Positions 1 through 13,700 of a DNA stretch of 64,000 nucleotides are shown in pieces. The stretch covers positions 5,892,501 through 5,956,500 of the forward strand of contig NC_135044.1 of NCBI RefSeq assembly GCF_051020975.1, read 5' to 3'. The notes beneath the pieces were generated by a model. It was not told the DNA's origin and did not search any database. It was given only the letters and a program-made list of their open reading frames with translations. The stretch comes from Osmia lignaria lignaria. Lineage: Eukaryota; Arthropoda; Insecta; Hymenoptera; Megachilidae. Numbering within the stretch: position 1 is the stretch's first letter; every line of letters starts with the position of its first letter. The position numbers were made by a program, and so were the translations under genes.

Positions 1-1321
1 AAAATTTCTTTACTGAAAAGGACGGTCAATGCCGCAGCCCTGTCTCCATGTAACTTTCTTTCACCCACTACGCTGGAAGTAATTCCTTTTCAGTGGAAGA
101 ATCAACCGTTTGAAAGACTCGTCCCGCCATCTTTTCGCGTTCACACCGATAACCGAGTCGCTACCAGAAGCATCCTCTTCTCGCCGCTTTTCAACCCCTG
201 TCGCCTCCTTTCGTCTTTCCAGTTCACTTGAGTGCATAGAGAATGCCACTCGTTCACTCTGTTCTGTAGATTCCGATCATGACATTTCATCTTCTGAAAT
301 AACAGCTAGCATTCCTTTAGAAAACTTCAGGCGATCAGTTTTTCATTTTAAAATGATTCATTCATGTTTTTCGACGCCTATCCACCAGTTACGAGTCTCT
401 TTGATTTTTTCTTCTTTTTCAGCGACCAACATTCCACCTGGTTCCGCGAACATTTTCCGAGCACTGTACACGAAACAACCCTTGTAACGAGCGCTCCACT
501 TGTCGCGAGACAAGATAGAAAGATGCTCGTCGCGATGATACCGAGCTTGGCTCGTCGATTCTGTTCGAGGCGTATGAATGTGAAGCAAGTTTATTTATTT
601 GCAGGTTGTTGCTTCTGAAAATATTTCATTTAATTCCTCTTTTCGTTGGAAATACACGTGCTAGTGGCTGGTGTTTCTAGCAAAATATACGGTATTTGTA
701 CTTTTAGTGACTACCTCGTCACAAATCCTTAGTCTTCTTCAATTCTCTGTCGATTCGGTATGAATAAAACTGATAGTTCCAAGCAATCAAAACATAGTTT
801 ACTCGCTAATTGATGAAATTTCGAATTTCTTTACTCTAAATCTGATTTCTTTTCATATTTCTAATGGAAGTAATTTCAACTTAATTCTCTCCGAATTCTT
901 AGATCTTTTTTCGGTGTCTGTCTTGAGCTTTTTACAGTTCATGGGTGAGAATTGAACGCATACACGATCGATCGGTTCGAGATGTCTGGAGTATTGGTTG
1001 ACAGTGGTACTTGATAACACCGAGATAAAAATAGAACTTATTTCGACCTGTAATCACGGCCTTTTCTAAACGATTATCCGATGCTCTCTTCCCAGATTGC
1101 AACTCTGTTCTTTCCTTCACGCGACACGCGAGACGTATCCAGATCATATTTGATCATCCACTGGACCACGATTCTTCGTCGGCCCTTTTCAAGGAAACAA
1201 CGTGCACGATATTCGAAGGCACGTTCTCGAGCTCGTTTGGCGCCAAGTTCCGGCCGAAAGTTGGTACGGAGAACGTGGCGAACTGTCCTCTACCCTCTCT
1301 GTTATTATCCTCCTTCGATCT
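1..1321. other. Non-coding flank downstream of the secreted-protein gene
   Basis: I see no supportable gene. Open frames here (for example 110-487 plus) have no recognisable domain and no flanking splice logic. The stretch 1200-1300 is CpG-rich. Confidence 0.5.
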
Positions 1322-1327
1322 TTTATT
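1322..1327 (-). terminator. Candidate poly(A) signal of the cysteine-rich secreted protein gene
   Basis: AATAAA on the minus strand about 210 nt past the stop codon, the nearest good match. A 3' UTR of roughly 230 nt would result. There is no transcript evidence. Confidence 0.4.
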
Positions 1328-1534
1328 ATTTTTTTTTTCTTATTCATAGTAAAGAGTACTCGAGAAGCTCGCGTGTGCGTGCCTCGTCAATTTTCCTCAT
1401 TTGATAAAATGAAAAAAATACACTCTGGCGAATCTGAAGAACGGAGAACGAACGGAGGGCTTCAGTTTCAGCAGGGTGCTCGCGGTGCACGGAAATCGTC
1501 CCCTCTTTCCGGCTACGAGTGCTGCTTGATCGCC

Positions 1535-1651
1535 TTACGTGAAGTACCTCGCGAGCACCGCCAACACCACCGCAACCATCGTCGACGCTCTCAACGTATT
1601 TGCATCGCTGCCGATCGAGCACACCTTTTCCGTGTAAGCCCCGCAATGTTC
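1535..1651 (-). CDS. Coding exon 6 of the cysteine-rich secreted protein (stop, GPI-like tail)
   Basis: Acceptor TTCCAG at phase 0. It encodes residues 199-236, EHCGAYTEKVCSIGSDAN and then the hydrophobic C-terminal tail, and stops with TAA at 1535-1537. A longer frame on the opposite strand overlaps it but is low-complexity. Confidence 0.88.
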   Translation of the reverse strand, partial: EHCGAYTEKVCSIGSDANTLRASTMVAVVLAVLARYFT

Positions 1652-1742
1652 CTGGAATCAAACCAAATTACGCGATGCTCAATCACTGGATTTACTTTGT
1701 CCTCGACGAGAAACGTTAACCAATCGTCCGGTCTCTCCTTCA

Positions 1743-1777
<35 letters not shown>

Positions 1778-4700
1778 TTTTTTTTTTTTTTTTGCAAAAT
1801 CGAATATGTAACAGTATCGAGCAACAGAGCACTATTCGAATGTAAATTACATTTAATATTTTATCCTTATTATTAATATCTTGTAAACGATCATTTTGAA
1901 GGGTAACCGTTGAACAATTTTGCGAGATATGCAATGGTACACAGCGGTGGCTGTGCATCCGACAGTGGTAGCAACGATATCCAGCTAAGCGGAAGTGGCA
2001 AATATTTACCTTCAGAAGCGAGATCGACATTCTGTCAAGGAACTCCTTTGCAAATTGAGCCGTGTCATCGCCACATTGCCGACGAACCGTGTGATGGGAG
2101 CATTCCAAAAACTCCTTGAACCCACTGCAACAGACACATCTCACTTTCCTTAATTCCATCATATTATTCAACTTTAAATTTCTATATGAAACACAGAAAT
2201 TTTATCTAAAAATTCTAAATTGTATGGAAAGAAAAAAAATGTTCTATGCCAGCGACAATAAAAAGTTTAAAATTTGAAAAAAGTTGATCTATATTATAGT
2301 GTGCCATTTCCAAAGGCAATTTCTGCTGCACCGATGTTTAAAAAACAGACATAAAGGAAAATGTAACACGTATAACGTTCGATATGCGTTCAGCCTCATT
2401 GTGGAAACGCGTTCGTGACTACTTTTTCTCCGCGTTTGTGTTTTTGACCGAACCGTGTAAACACGAAGCGAGGGTGAATGCTTTTCACGCTGATGGTTGT
2501 ACGTATACACAGGACCTAATGACATTAGCTTATCTCCGCCACGGTCTGTTGCAGCTTTTGAAATTGTGCATCGTTCGATAGGAAAAAAGAATCCAAGGTG
2601 TGAGCGCGAATAAATGCGAAGGGAACGGAGATAGTAAACTGGAGTCAGAGCGGCGAAAGAAAATGTACAAACGAAACTGTAGGAAAAAGGAATTATTAAA
2701 CGATCAAATTTGTGAATCGAAGAGCAGTAAGCGATAGTTTAATGAAAAAAATAATGATTAACCTTTGTACCTGGAGGAAAAAGGGAACTACTACTGCAAA
2801 TATTGTACCACGTATAGACAAAGTCCTTTTACATAGCTTTGAAAAGGATAATAAAGTTGCAGGTGCGTACGTACATAGAATAAAAGGGAGGGATGCTAAC
2901 AAACAATATTTGCAGATAGAGATGACAGAGAAGTAAAATAACAAAGAGATGAAAAACAGTAAAATAGAGAAAAGATCGGGATGGTGGAGAGAGAGGAAAA
3001 TAGGAAAGGGAGGGCAGGTATTAAAGAGAGTGAAACAAAGTGGAAGCTAGTAAAGGAGGGAAAACGTTGGGAACAGAAGGAAACAAAACAGAGGTAGAAA
3101 AGTAAAAAATGAAAAAAACAGCGGGCATAAAGGGAAAAGTGGCAGATGCGGTAGAAAGTGAACTGAGCCGGAGTAAGAGTGGCAAAGGCTGAGACACGCG
3201 AGAGGTAAAAAACGATTTCAAACACGTGGGACTGTGTATGAGCCAGCCTCCTTTAGCACTCTTATTCCATAAATTCAATTGCACCCTTCGCTGTGCATTT
3301 TTACATTAAATCTTTTTCTATGCGTCCTATCGCGTTTAACGTGCTTAACGGGATAAATTCGTTCAAAGGGAATGCTTTCAAGCTTCGCCCACTACCCTCG
3401 CCAATTTTTTCTTTTTCTTTTTTTTATAATACCCTTTGTACTCCTCTGCGTTCACAAGAAATTTTGAAAAATAAGAAAAATTATACATAGGAGATTTTAA
3501 TCAAGAATGACATCGGACTGTTTAATTGAAGATATTAATTTTCCTAATTTCATTAAATAAGATTATAATGAAATCTTTAGCATATGAAAGAGAGTTTACC
3601 TAACTCTACGTTAAACACTCGAACGGCCAATATGGATCGTATAATATCGATTATACGTTCACTGGCTTCGCTATTCATAAGAGAAATACTAAAATGGAAA
3701 GTAAACGTTTAATCACTCTACGCGAAACCGTCAAAGCAACGAAGACCACGAGTTTCGGCCGTGGTTCATGCTAAATAATTCACAAAGCGTTCTCTGCCTC
3801 TTTAGCTAACAAATCTTTTTAATCACCTTCGGGAAACACATATTATCGATCAATTTCGTTAAATAAATCGAAACTATATCGTTTATTTTTGGATATAGAA
3901 AATTAATTAACCGGAATGACTAACGTATTAATCATAAGTGATTGATGCTAATTAAAAATACCAGTATTATAATGCAATTGTTTGTGAAAATGAAGCTCGC
4001 AGGGTAATGTTACATGCAAAATAGGGGTATTGTAATGGAACTTATTTTGGAGAGTACAAAATAGTGTATAACACTGGGAAACTGAACAAACTTTCTGGAG
4101 TAGGGAAAAGTTTCAGATATTTCAAAAAGCTGTAGTTAGATAATTAACCCCAGGGTACTTTTGACAAGCATCCCTTCGTTATTCAGTTCCAAGCACTTTA
4201 GCAAGTTCAAACCTGCACTAATTTGTTCCCTTTAGGGTAGTTAGCCTGAAGATTAATATCAGTTTCGATACAATAAGCAGCGACGGTAGATGCTTTCGTA
4301 TCCTTACTCGGTAAAACATATTTCTTCTTAACGAAATATTAACGTGAAATGTTTGCAACTGCAAAAAAACGGTGCTTATATCGCGTGGAAATTAACGGCG
4401 GATGCAATCGAGACATTAACAGAAGTCAAGGTTAGTCTGTAACTTTGTTCCACTATACACATTCGATACAGATACATTAATATTAATCACGATTTGCATA
4501 CTATAGTACTGCATATGTGATAGACAAACGTGCGTCATTAACAAACTTCACGAAAAATATCCTAACCGTGTCGGAAACGACTGATTTTCAAATGTAAAAA
4601 TGGTAAAAGCATATCAAACGATATCTGAAGTCAAACTCATTAACTTCGTAAAAAAAAAATAGAATAATGATGAAATTTCGAATTTATTATTTAACCGATT

Positions 4701-7700
4701 ATAACATTACTGATTACCTTCATTTTTTTCTTAAAATTGAAATAAAACAGTTTACATTATATCCAGATATTGCCTATTTTAAAGAAATGTGAGAGAAAAA
4801 TATTTTTTTCCATTCAAACTAATTGTAAGTCAAATGGTTCGCGCTTAACATGAAAGGAAGAAAAGAAAATACTCATGGCAATAGTTTCTCCCTCGATAAT
4901 GTCTGTACAGAAAGTGTTTTCGTCCGAGAAATTAGCCGTTTAAGAGATGAAAGAAGAACCCTTGAGGGATTATAATTTTCACTCACCAGCAAAGAGACTT
5001 AAGAGACGCGTTCAGGCTCGCCGTGTGATTGCTTCTTTCAATCTCCTGTGTGGTTCTGTGATATTTCTTCGAGCAAAGCTCGTACTCGGGCTGCACCTTT
5101 TGCATGCAAGGCGCGTGCTTCAGGAATTCTGCAAACAGACAGAAAAGCGGACGATGAAGTTGCTGCGCCGAGGACACGGAAAATTGAAAAAGTTTCACCA
5201 CAGAAACGCGGCAAACATTTTAACACGTATCCATTCTACATACGGGCATTTGTATTTTAAATTTCATTAAGAAAGTTTTTTAAAAAACCTTCTTTCAAAA
5301 TAGATTTCCCTAATTATAATAATAATAGTAATAATAATAATAATACCGCAGAGTTTCGTTCGTCGTTCACATATCGTCATGTTATTAATATTCCTGGGGG
5401 TTCTCTCTTGGTGGATCGAGGGAAAACTTGAATAAACATAATAACATTAATAGCAGAGGCGGCGCCAGAGGTAAATCGAACATGTCCATCGTTTTTGAAG
5501 TCCATTACCAATATTGACCAACGTGGGGGAGCGAAAAACTGTACACACCCCGGCAGGAATCGCTTTTACATCTTTTTCATTCGGTTCGATCGATTCCCGA
5601 TACTCTACCGTCTGGACGTTGCAATTAAAAACGAATGAATTAACCGGTCGTTGGGGAGGGTAGACGCGATATCGCCAAGGTGGCAGCGCGATTCGACGTC
5701 AACGAATAAACTGAGGCCATTCGACGTCGATAATCGGCCTCGTTACCGGTATTGCTCTCTTAACGAGGCGTTAATCGCGTAACCGATTTCCAGATACGCT
5801 GTACAGATCGGGCGGGTAGAACTCGATCACCCTTCAAACTCAATAACGTATCCACCCCTACCTCTAGGGACTCGGAAACTACTCTCTGTAACGCGTGCAT
5901 CGCTTGCGAAACAATAACTGGCTAACGCGGCATTTTACATTGGAAAAACTAGGACGTACTGCAATTGATCAGGAACAAGTTGAAACACCTATTAAGCCAC
6001 GAAAGTGCTAACAAAACTGGTTACGGTTAAAATAAAATTAACGTAAGTATTCCTAAGTGAACAGACAAAACACTTTTTCCCTAGTTAATAAAAACATAAA
6101 ATCTATTATTTTAAAAAAGAAAGAGAAAAAATTTCAACGCAGTTTGCAAGTACATTCGGTTTGAAATGTTCAGTAATTTTTCGAAACTTTTTACATGATT
6201 CGTGGAAAGTTGAAGCAACAGAATGTATTTTCTATCCGACGATTCAACGTTGCGGAGGAATTGTAGAATACAACGGACACGATAACGAGCTTCGAACATA
6301 GTGCACGTACTCCTAAATATCTCGGGGGATTCGGCCGAATCTAGGAGTAATTGGGCAAACAAACGAATGGCCACGAGAAAGGATGTATTATTTCGTTTTC
6401 TCCTATGCAAAACGATGCGAAGATCGGAATGCAGTAAAATTTGGATGAAATTATCCAAGAGCAAATGGACCGGTGGTTAGAACAGTAAATATTCATCTGG
6501 AAGAGAATAATTTGTACAGCCTAGTCATTGGGACATTAGGATTGTTATAACAGTAATCTCATGATTACTAAACCAGCTAAATCGGGACCGTTTCTGTATT
6601 AAGGGTTCTTGAGATTCTCGAAGACAATCGGACAGATTTCGAGATATCGACGAGTTAAGGAACAAGGGTCAACCACGAGGTATTCGATCCAATAACGCAT
6701 TCTGTACATTCGAGATTACCGGAATATCGTGGCTGTGCCCGGTCTCGGATTCTGATCGATTCGAACGTTTCGGAATCTCAGCAGTGTAATCAGAATTCAA
6801 ATTAAGTTGTTATTTGGTACGGTCAACTTTAAAGGAAAGATACCCTTTAAAAACCGTAAATCTAGCACAAGGGTTGACTTCGTAACATTTAGAAATCTTC
6901 TAATTGTAGTGTATAACGTAATGGTACAACAATGGAGTTGTTCTACTTACCGTCCTGATAAGGGCCATCTTGACACAGCTCCATGACCACCTTGTTGGTA
7001 CCAGCATACAGGGAGCTGAAGTGTTCCCTTTGTTTCTCCTTCATGCAGTCGAACGTGTACGTCTGAATACACTTTATACCAGCCTCGAAGTCTCTGCAAC
7101 AGCAAAGAAAAATTATTCGTGGTAATTATCCATGAAATTTTGGCTATTTAACCTGTTAACCTTTATTTATGAAAAATTTGTTGATTATATTAAAAAAGAC
7201 TCTATCTTTTATAATATATTAGCTATTTATTATTAAAGTGAAGTAACTCCATCTTTTTTTTTTTTTAAATTTCATTTCATATTGCATTAGCTTTTATGAT
7301 AATAATTAAAACGATTCAATCATTGACAATGAAAGATTAAAACGTTACATTTTAATTATAGAATACAAGATATAAATGTGTGATTGATATTTCGGAACAC
7401 AGCACAGGAAATTCATCTATAATAATAAAATAAAATTAAAATGTCCATACAATATGTAATTCTATCGGAAACGTTTTAATTTTTAATCGACAGTGATTGA
7501 ATTATTGAAACTTTTATGACTTATACCTTTGAAAATAATTCATTTGTTTCAATTCCTATTATACACGTAAACGATGTTTCAATCATTATTTTAAAATATA
7601 TTCTGTTCAACGTTAAATCTTTTTAAAATATGAAATATTTCACAGCAATTACAACTTGTAATACCTTCCCTTACATTCCTTTCCTAATAAAGAAAAAATC

Positions 7701-10700
7701 AATTTAAGGGGTAGTTTTTCTTGAATAAATTCTTGAATAAGGTCTTTCCTCTTGTATTTTTGAAAACACAGCATTGGAAATTCAACAGCTCGTGAAATTA
7801 TCGAAATAGAGACGACACTTTTCAAATATTGGAACTGCTACGAAAATCTATAATAGAACGTCCATCATTTTTAATCGAGCGAAACAATTGAAACCAGGTT
7901 ACGCGGGAATCCAACGTTCCTCCCGAGGCGACAATTTCATTATCACCAATAACAGGTACAATAAAAAAAGAAAAGGAAGAAAGAAAGGTTCCAATAACGG
8001 AAGCTGGAAGCAATTATCTTGCTGTTGCTTATTGGAGAGATCCCCGACAGTTTCCCTTTTATTCCCTTTAACCTTCCGTCCGTGGTCGAGTATCACACCC
8101 CTATCTGGAAAGGCACATTTAAATTTCAGATTTCAATTTCAATTTCACGGAGCCAGGAAATTGAAGAAACGGTGAAAGAACGGTGCATACACGAGTCGAT
8201 GCTTTCAAAATTTAAGATTATCGCTGGATCACCACTCCTTAGGGGGAAACCGAGTTCCACGAGGAATATAAATTTAACCACTTAACTTCTTCGCACCGAT
8301 AATAATGACAAGAAAATTCTCTCAATTCGAAAGAAAAAAAAAACACAAATATTTAAACCTGATAATACTACAATTCGCACCTAAGTAAATTATTTCAATG
8401 CTTAAAATTGTATAAACTACAGGGTTATTCAAGAAAGATCCACTCTCAAAGTGCAAAGCTGTTCAAATATTTTCGAGATATTTAATAAGATTATCAATTT
8501 AACTTTCGCTCGATTTTGCCACCCAACCCGGGATTCCGTAATCTCATACCCACGGAAAGAAATCGCGGTATAATTTCCCGAGTGCGGAAATTTATGGCTT
8601 ATCGAAGCGGTCTACCGTCGCTACTTGGAAAATCACTTCGGCGGTTTACATACGAGCGTGTATGCGTACATTACTGTTCCACGATATTTTCGAATAATTC
8701 TGCACGAACGAAGCTACGGTTTCATATTAATATTTCGAGAATTGTATCAATAAAGAAATATACCAGTTGATTTCGATATTTCATAAAAATATCCCCGAGC
8801 TTTATGCTGTTATTGAATTTAGTGCGGTACACCTGTCGTTAAATGTTTTTTTTCAGCTAAGCTGCAAAGAAATGGACAAATATAATACTTGCTGTCATAA
8901 AAACATCGACGATTTTATTAAATTTTTTTTCACACGTAAAGTTTGATTTCCCGCTAACCAAAAATTGATTAAAAATGAAATTTGTGCCCCCTTCACTTGG
9001 GGCAACGATTTTCAAAAAAAATCCACATCGATGTGGATTAATAAAATTCATCTGGCACGAAATGAGAAATGAGAGATTATACTTGCAAAGTATGACCATC
9101 GATGTTTTTCGAAAATTAAACGAAAACTCTTAAGAGGCTATTTGAAACTCCAAAGAAATCTCAAGCCCTTCCTTCCTGAAACTTTCGGCAAATTAGTAGG
9201 ATGGCCTATTAGAATTCTCTTTCAATCTTCGCAACTCGTTTCTCAAGTGGTTTCAACGAGAAAATAAACGATCAATTCGGACGAGCGTACACGTGTAAAA
9301 AATGCAAATCGTATTAAAGTTTCGTCGATTGATCCAACAATTATCTCGACCACCGGTGAAAATCCGTTTCCCATCGAAATTCTAACGAACTTTGGGTAAG
9401 CAGAAATGTTGGAATACCCTGTCAAAGTTCAACAATTACTTGATAAACATCTTTTTCCAGTTTCTTGCGTTCGACAAATGCCGCGAACTCGAGGAAAAAG
9501 CAGAAAATGAATTCATCACTAATGCAAGAACAAACGAACAGATGTAATTCGATTAAAGTACAGCAAGTTCTAATGTACTTTATCTACTTGTTCAATCTCA
9601 AGTTTGAATCTAGGTATTTCAGATTCTTTTTTAAATTCCAACATTTTTTACATTTATTTCCTTTTTTAAATAAGATAAAATATTACTATAATAATTTTCT
9701 TTTCGTGAATTTGATTGTTTATATTATTGTCAGATAAAATGTTAATAAATGAAGTAAAAACAAATATTAAATCGTGCAAGAGGAGATTCAGAAGTGCATT
9801 TCTGAATCTGTCTCTGATAGCAGGTAATTTAATTGGTCCTTCTCTATCTATCCACCGTTCGATGTAATTATTATTGACAAATTCTCGAGCAATATTGCTG
9901 GGGTGTGCTCGAGCTCTGTCATGCATAAATCAAATTCGATAGCGAGTCTCTAGAGCGGAATATCTTTTAATAATATAGATACTCCCCCAAAATTAAAGCT
10001 GGTTCAGTAAGGAACTTTATACTAATAACAGGCAAAATTTACAAAGTTATAGCCGATGACAAGAGTCTTCTTGAAATAAAATTTTAACGCTCGTAACACC
10101 GGTTATAATTTGGGAAATTAACAAATTTTAGAATACAAATATAAAACGTTACGAGTGTTCTTACTAAATAAATTTGTGAAACAAACATTTTCAATTCTAC
10201 AAAAATTAGAAAATCAGAAGGAAAAAATAAATTCCCTCTGTGCCCCCAGATTAATCCGAGCAGACAGTGTCATTAAAATTTCATCGACTATTTCCGAAAC
10301 ATCCTGTACACAAATTCGTCGAGGGGAAACTTACGGGCATAATCGTTGCAGATCCTCTTTCTTCGTTGCGAAGCTCAGGTCGCTGTTGCTAATCCTCTCG
10401 AAAGGCCTTCCACACTTCACCAATCTTTCGTGCCCGCATTCTTGGCTCCGACAACTGCCGAGCACTGAAACAGAATAATAACAACGAATCAGTAAAGAAT
10501 TTATCTGAAAATAAAGAAAAAAAAAAAAAAAATGATCCCTTAAACGCGGTACCGTAACTTCTATACAATTGTAATCCATTGAACTTTCCATGCTTGAAAG
10601 AAGTTTTAATCCGTTGCATACACTTCAACTTGTCTCGCGAGTTTTTCATTTAAACTGTTAATCAATGCGATTTAAAGTACCTTATACAAAGATAAATTCT

Positions 10701-13700
10701 AAATAAACTGTACGACTGTCCCTTCATTTGCAACTACAAACGAGACGATGCTGAATGAAACAAACAAATTTTCCAACAAGAGAGAGACAACGGTTCCGGT
10801 GGACTTTTGCTAATAAATTACTCACCAGACATTTTAAATGAGAAACGTCGTGAGAGACGTCTGGGTCACGATTTAACCGGCGTATTTTTAACGAAAATTA
10901 AGCGACGATTGAACGTAATCAGACGTAAAGTGTTTGATTACGGTAGCAAAGGACACCTGCACCCACACACCGTGACAAATCGACGTTTGAGTCTGTTATA
11001 TCGAGGGAGTCGAGTAACGGGGGCGTTGGTACGGATGCACTACTGTACGTCCGAGCAATACCAGCTTGATCCACTTGAGCCTTGGCTCGTCTTTTTCCAA
11101 GGATTAAAGGAGATTACGCGTGGCCAACAGCCGCTAAGCTAACGAGAATTTAGCTAACGTTGCACAAACTGGCTGCCATGCACACCTGCTCGGTTGCTTA
11201 CGCGCCTGTTACATACTCGCAATTCGTGTAATGCCTCTGCTCAAAGATCCTGTCACCTGCTCTTCGTATCGAGCACCATATACGATTATTCTTACAAAAT
11301 ATTATATAATTTTTATTAAAAAATCACTTATCACACGAGATTGGTAAAGCTTTCCTTTGAAACTGAAATAAATAAAAATAAAAATCGAGGTGTCATATAC
11401 AGGTCAGTTTTTCGCTTTGGTTCAGTGTCACGGGTCGCGATACGTGAAAAATAGTGCGAAAGAAAAAATAGTATTGCGAAAGGGCATGGAAAGGAAAACG
11501 TGTCCACCTGTTCCGACCGACCAAACGAAACACCATTAAATCCGAATTAACTTTCTTAATTTAAACGAATGGTTTTTTACCCGTCGTTGTTACACCGTCA
11601 TAATAACTCTACTCATTCGTCATCGTTAAGTATCCAGAAAATGCGTTTTCTGTGTTTCGTATCTAAAATCTACAAATTTTTCCGCTTACACGAACGGTAG
11701 GGAAAAGTTTATCTAGCAGTTCAGAAATCATTTTGATAGAAGAGATCCTAAAAATTTTGTGTAAAAAAAGTATGAAGGTATAATATTATAAAAAAAATCC
11801 GTAGTTTGTGAGATATTTTAAATTCAGAAGTGAAATATTCCATACATATTTTAATAAAAATTACTGATTTTTCGATAGTTGGTTGATATAAATACACTTC
11901 CGTTGAAAATACACCCACATAGAAGACACACGATACGTTGAAAATAAATCTGATTCAACTGCGTTACGCGTGTTGGTATTCAAAAATATTCTTGAGGAAC
12001 AAGGAAAAAGTAAAATGCGTTTAACCGTACACATACACGCAAGTAATCTGGGTGTAATTTTCAATCTTCCTGGAAAAGAGACACGCCGTGAAATTTGAAT
12101 GTAAATTTCACCTCTCTTATTTTCCACGAGATTGACTATTATCGAATCACTGGCTATATCATCGGGAGGAAAAAACAGAGCACGCTGTCGGATGCAGCCA
12201 AACACTGAAAATACATAGACCGATGTATCTCTACGATAACTTTTCATCGATCTGTATCTTCGATTCGCTGAAATTCGACGTTTTCGAAACGGCATTGAAT
12301 TTAGAAACAAAGGAAAAACTATTTTTCCTAGAAAATAATTTGTACTGTCGGGCACGGAATAAAATGAAAATTAGAAAATTAATCTATTCAAAGAATATTA
12401 GTACAAATGACTTTTCCTTTCATCCATTTCTCTTCCCCAGCTATAATTTATTCGGCACGAAATATTCTCCAAATTGCATAACATTAGCATTTCCTCGGCT
12501 GAAATGTTTAACAGAAATCAATATTCTAAATAAATGAAGCAAACCGGTTCACATACCGAACGTATGTCACTCGATCGCAAAAATTCGATCAGAAAAATGG
12601 TTTATTTTAAACGGAAAATGGAAAAAAGCGTTAATTAACCGGGAGTGGATGAAAACTTGGTTGATTAATCGACAATCGCTTAACCAATTTGAATGGTTAA
12701 ACGGTTAACCATGCAGCATTGCTTCCTATTATTGCGTGGCAAACGAGATTACACGCACAAGCACTTACCAACGAGTATCGATTCAACGATATACGAGACA
12801 ATTTCGGCTAGAATTTGAATTCGACCACGTAATCCTTTCGCCAGACCGATTGTTCTGTGGTGTCCCGTTAAATCTGGATCTCCTTCGATAAGGAACTTAT
12901 TTCTACCATAACACGTCCCATACAAAAACCTCGATTTCTGTACATTCCACAGGGTGAATGTAATTAATTAAAATAACGTTAATAACGTTAACACCAAGAA
13001 TTCTCCAGAGGGTAGATAACCAAAGCAATTTTACACTCTCCTCCCCTATATAGCAAAGATAGATCATCAAGTGTTTCACCCCGAATTCAGAATCCTCTCT
13101 ACGTTTCTATGAAGCGTGGATCGGAAACAAAATGATTGATCTCTTTTTTCAATAACTTTTTTTTTTCGCTCACGGCGTGCGATAGTCGATTCCTGTTTTT
13201 AACGCCGAATACAGGCTGATGTACATCGCAACACGATACTGACATCACACCTGCATCACTGGAAAATACAGTGGCAAACAGAAAACTCGAAAGACAGATC
13301 AATTCCGGCCAACAGGATTATTTTTCTCTTCTATTTCACGTTCAGTGTACAATCCTGAACGGTTAAATTTTCTACACTGTGCGATAATGTAACTTTGAAA
13401 GATGGACAAATTTCATTTGAAATTCATATAAAGGCGGACCATGGAGAGAGCCTCAATTTTCATTCTCTAAATTTCACACTGTTCCTTTAAAAATTATTCT
13501 CTCAATGTATGAGACTTTTTCTTATACTCAAAATAATATTTAATTTCAACCACCAATCAGATGCGAACAGAAAAGAGATACCCCGGAAGTTGAGTTCTCA
13601 CCCCCCGGTTCTTCAGATTACCCGAACCGTCCTTGATTATTAGAAGTCTCATCTAACGTATATCTTTGCTTCCATAGCCCCCCGGAATTACATCGCGACG

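Noticed and set aside
1202..1876. Longest open frame in the window (224 codons, plus strand)
   Set aside because: It lies antisense to the last exon of the secreted-protein gene and includes an isoleucine run and a phenylalanine run produced by the ATT/poly(T) microsatellite.
11861..12355. 164-codon frame, minus strand
   Set aside because: No domain, signal or splice partners; it lies within intron 1 on the sense strand, and joining it would need an unsupported exon.
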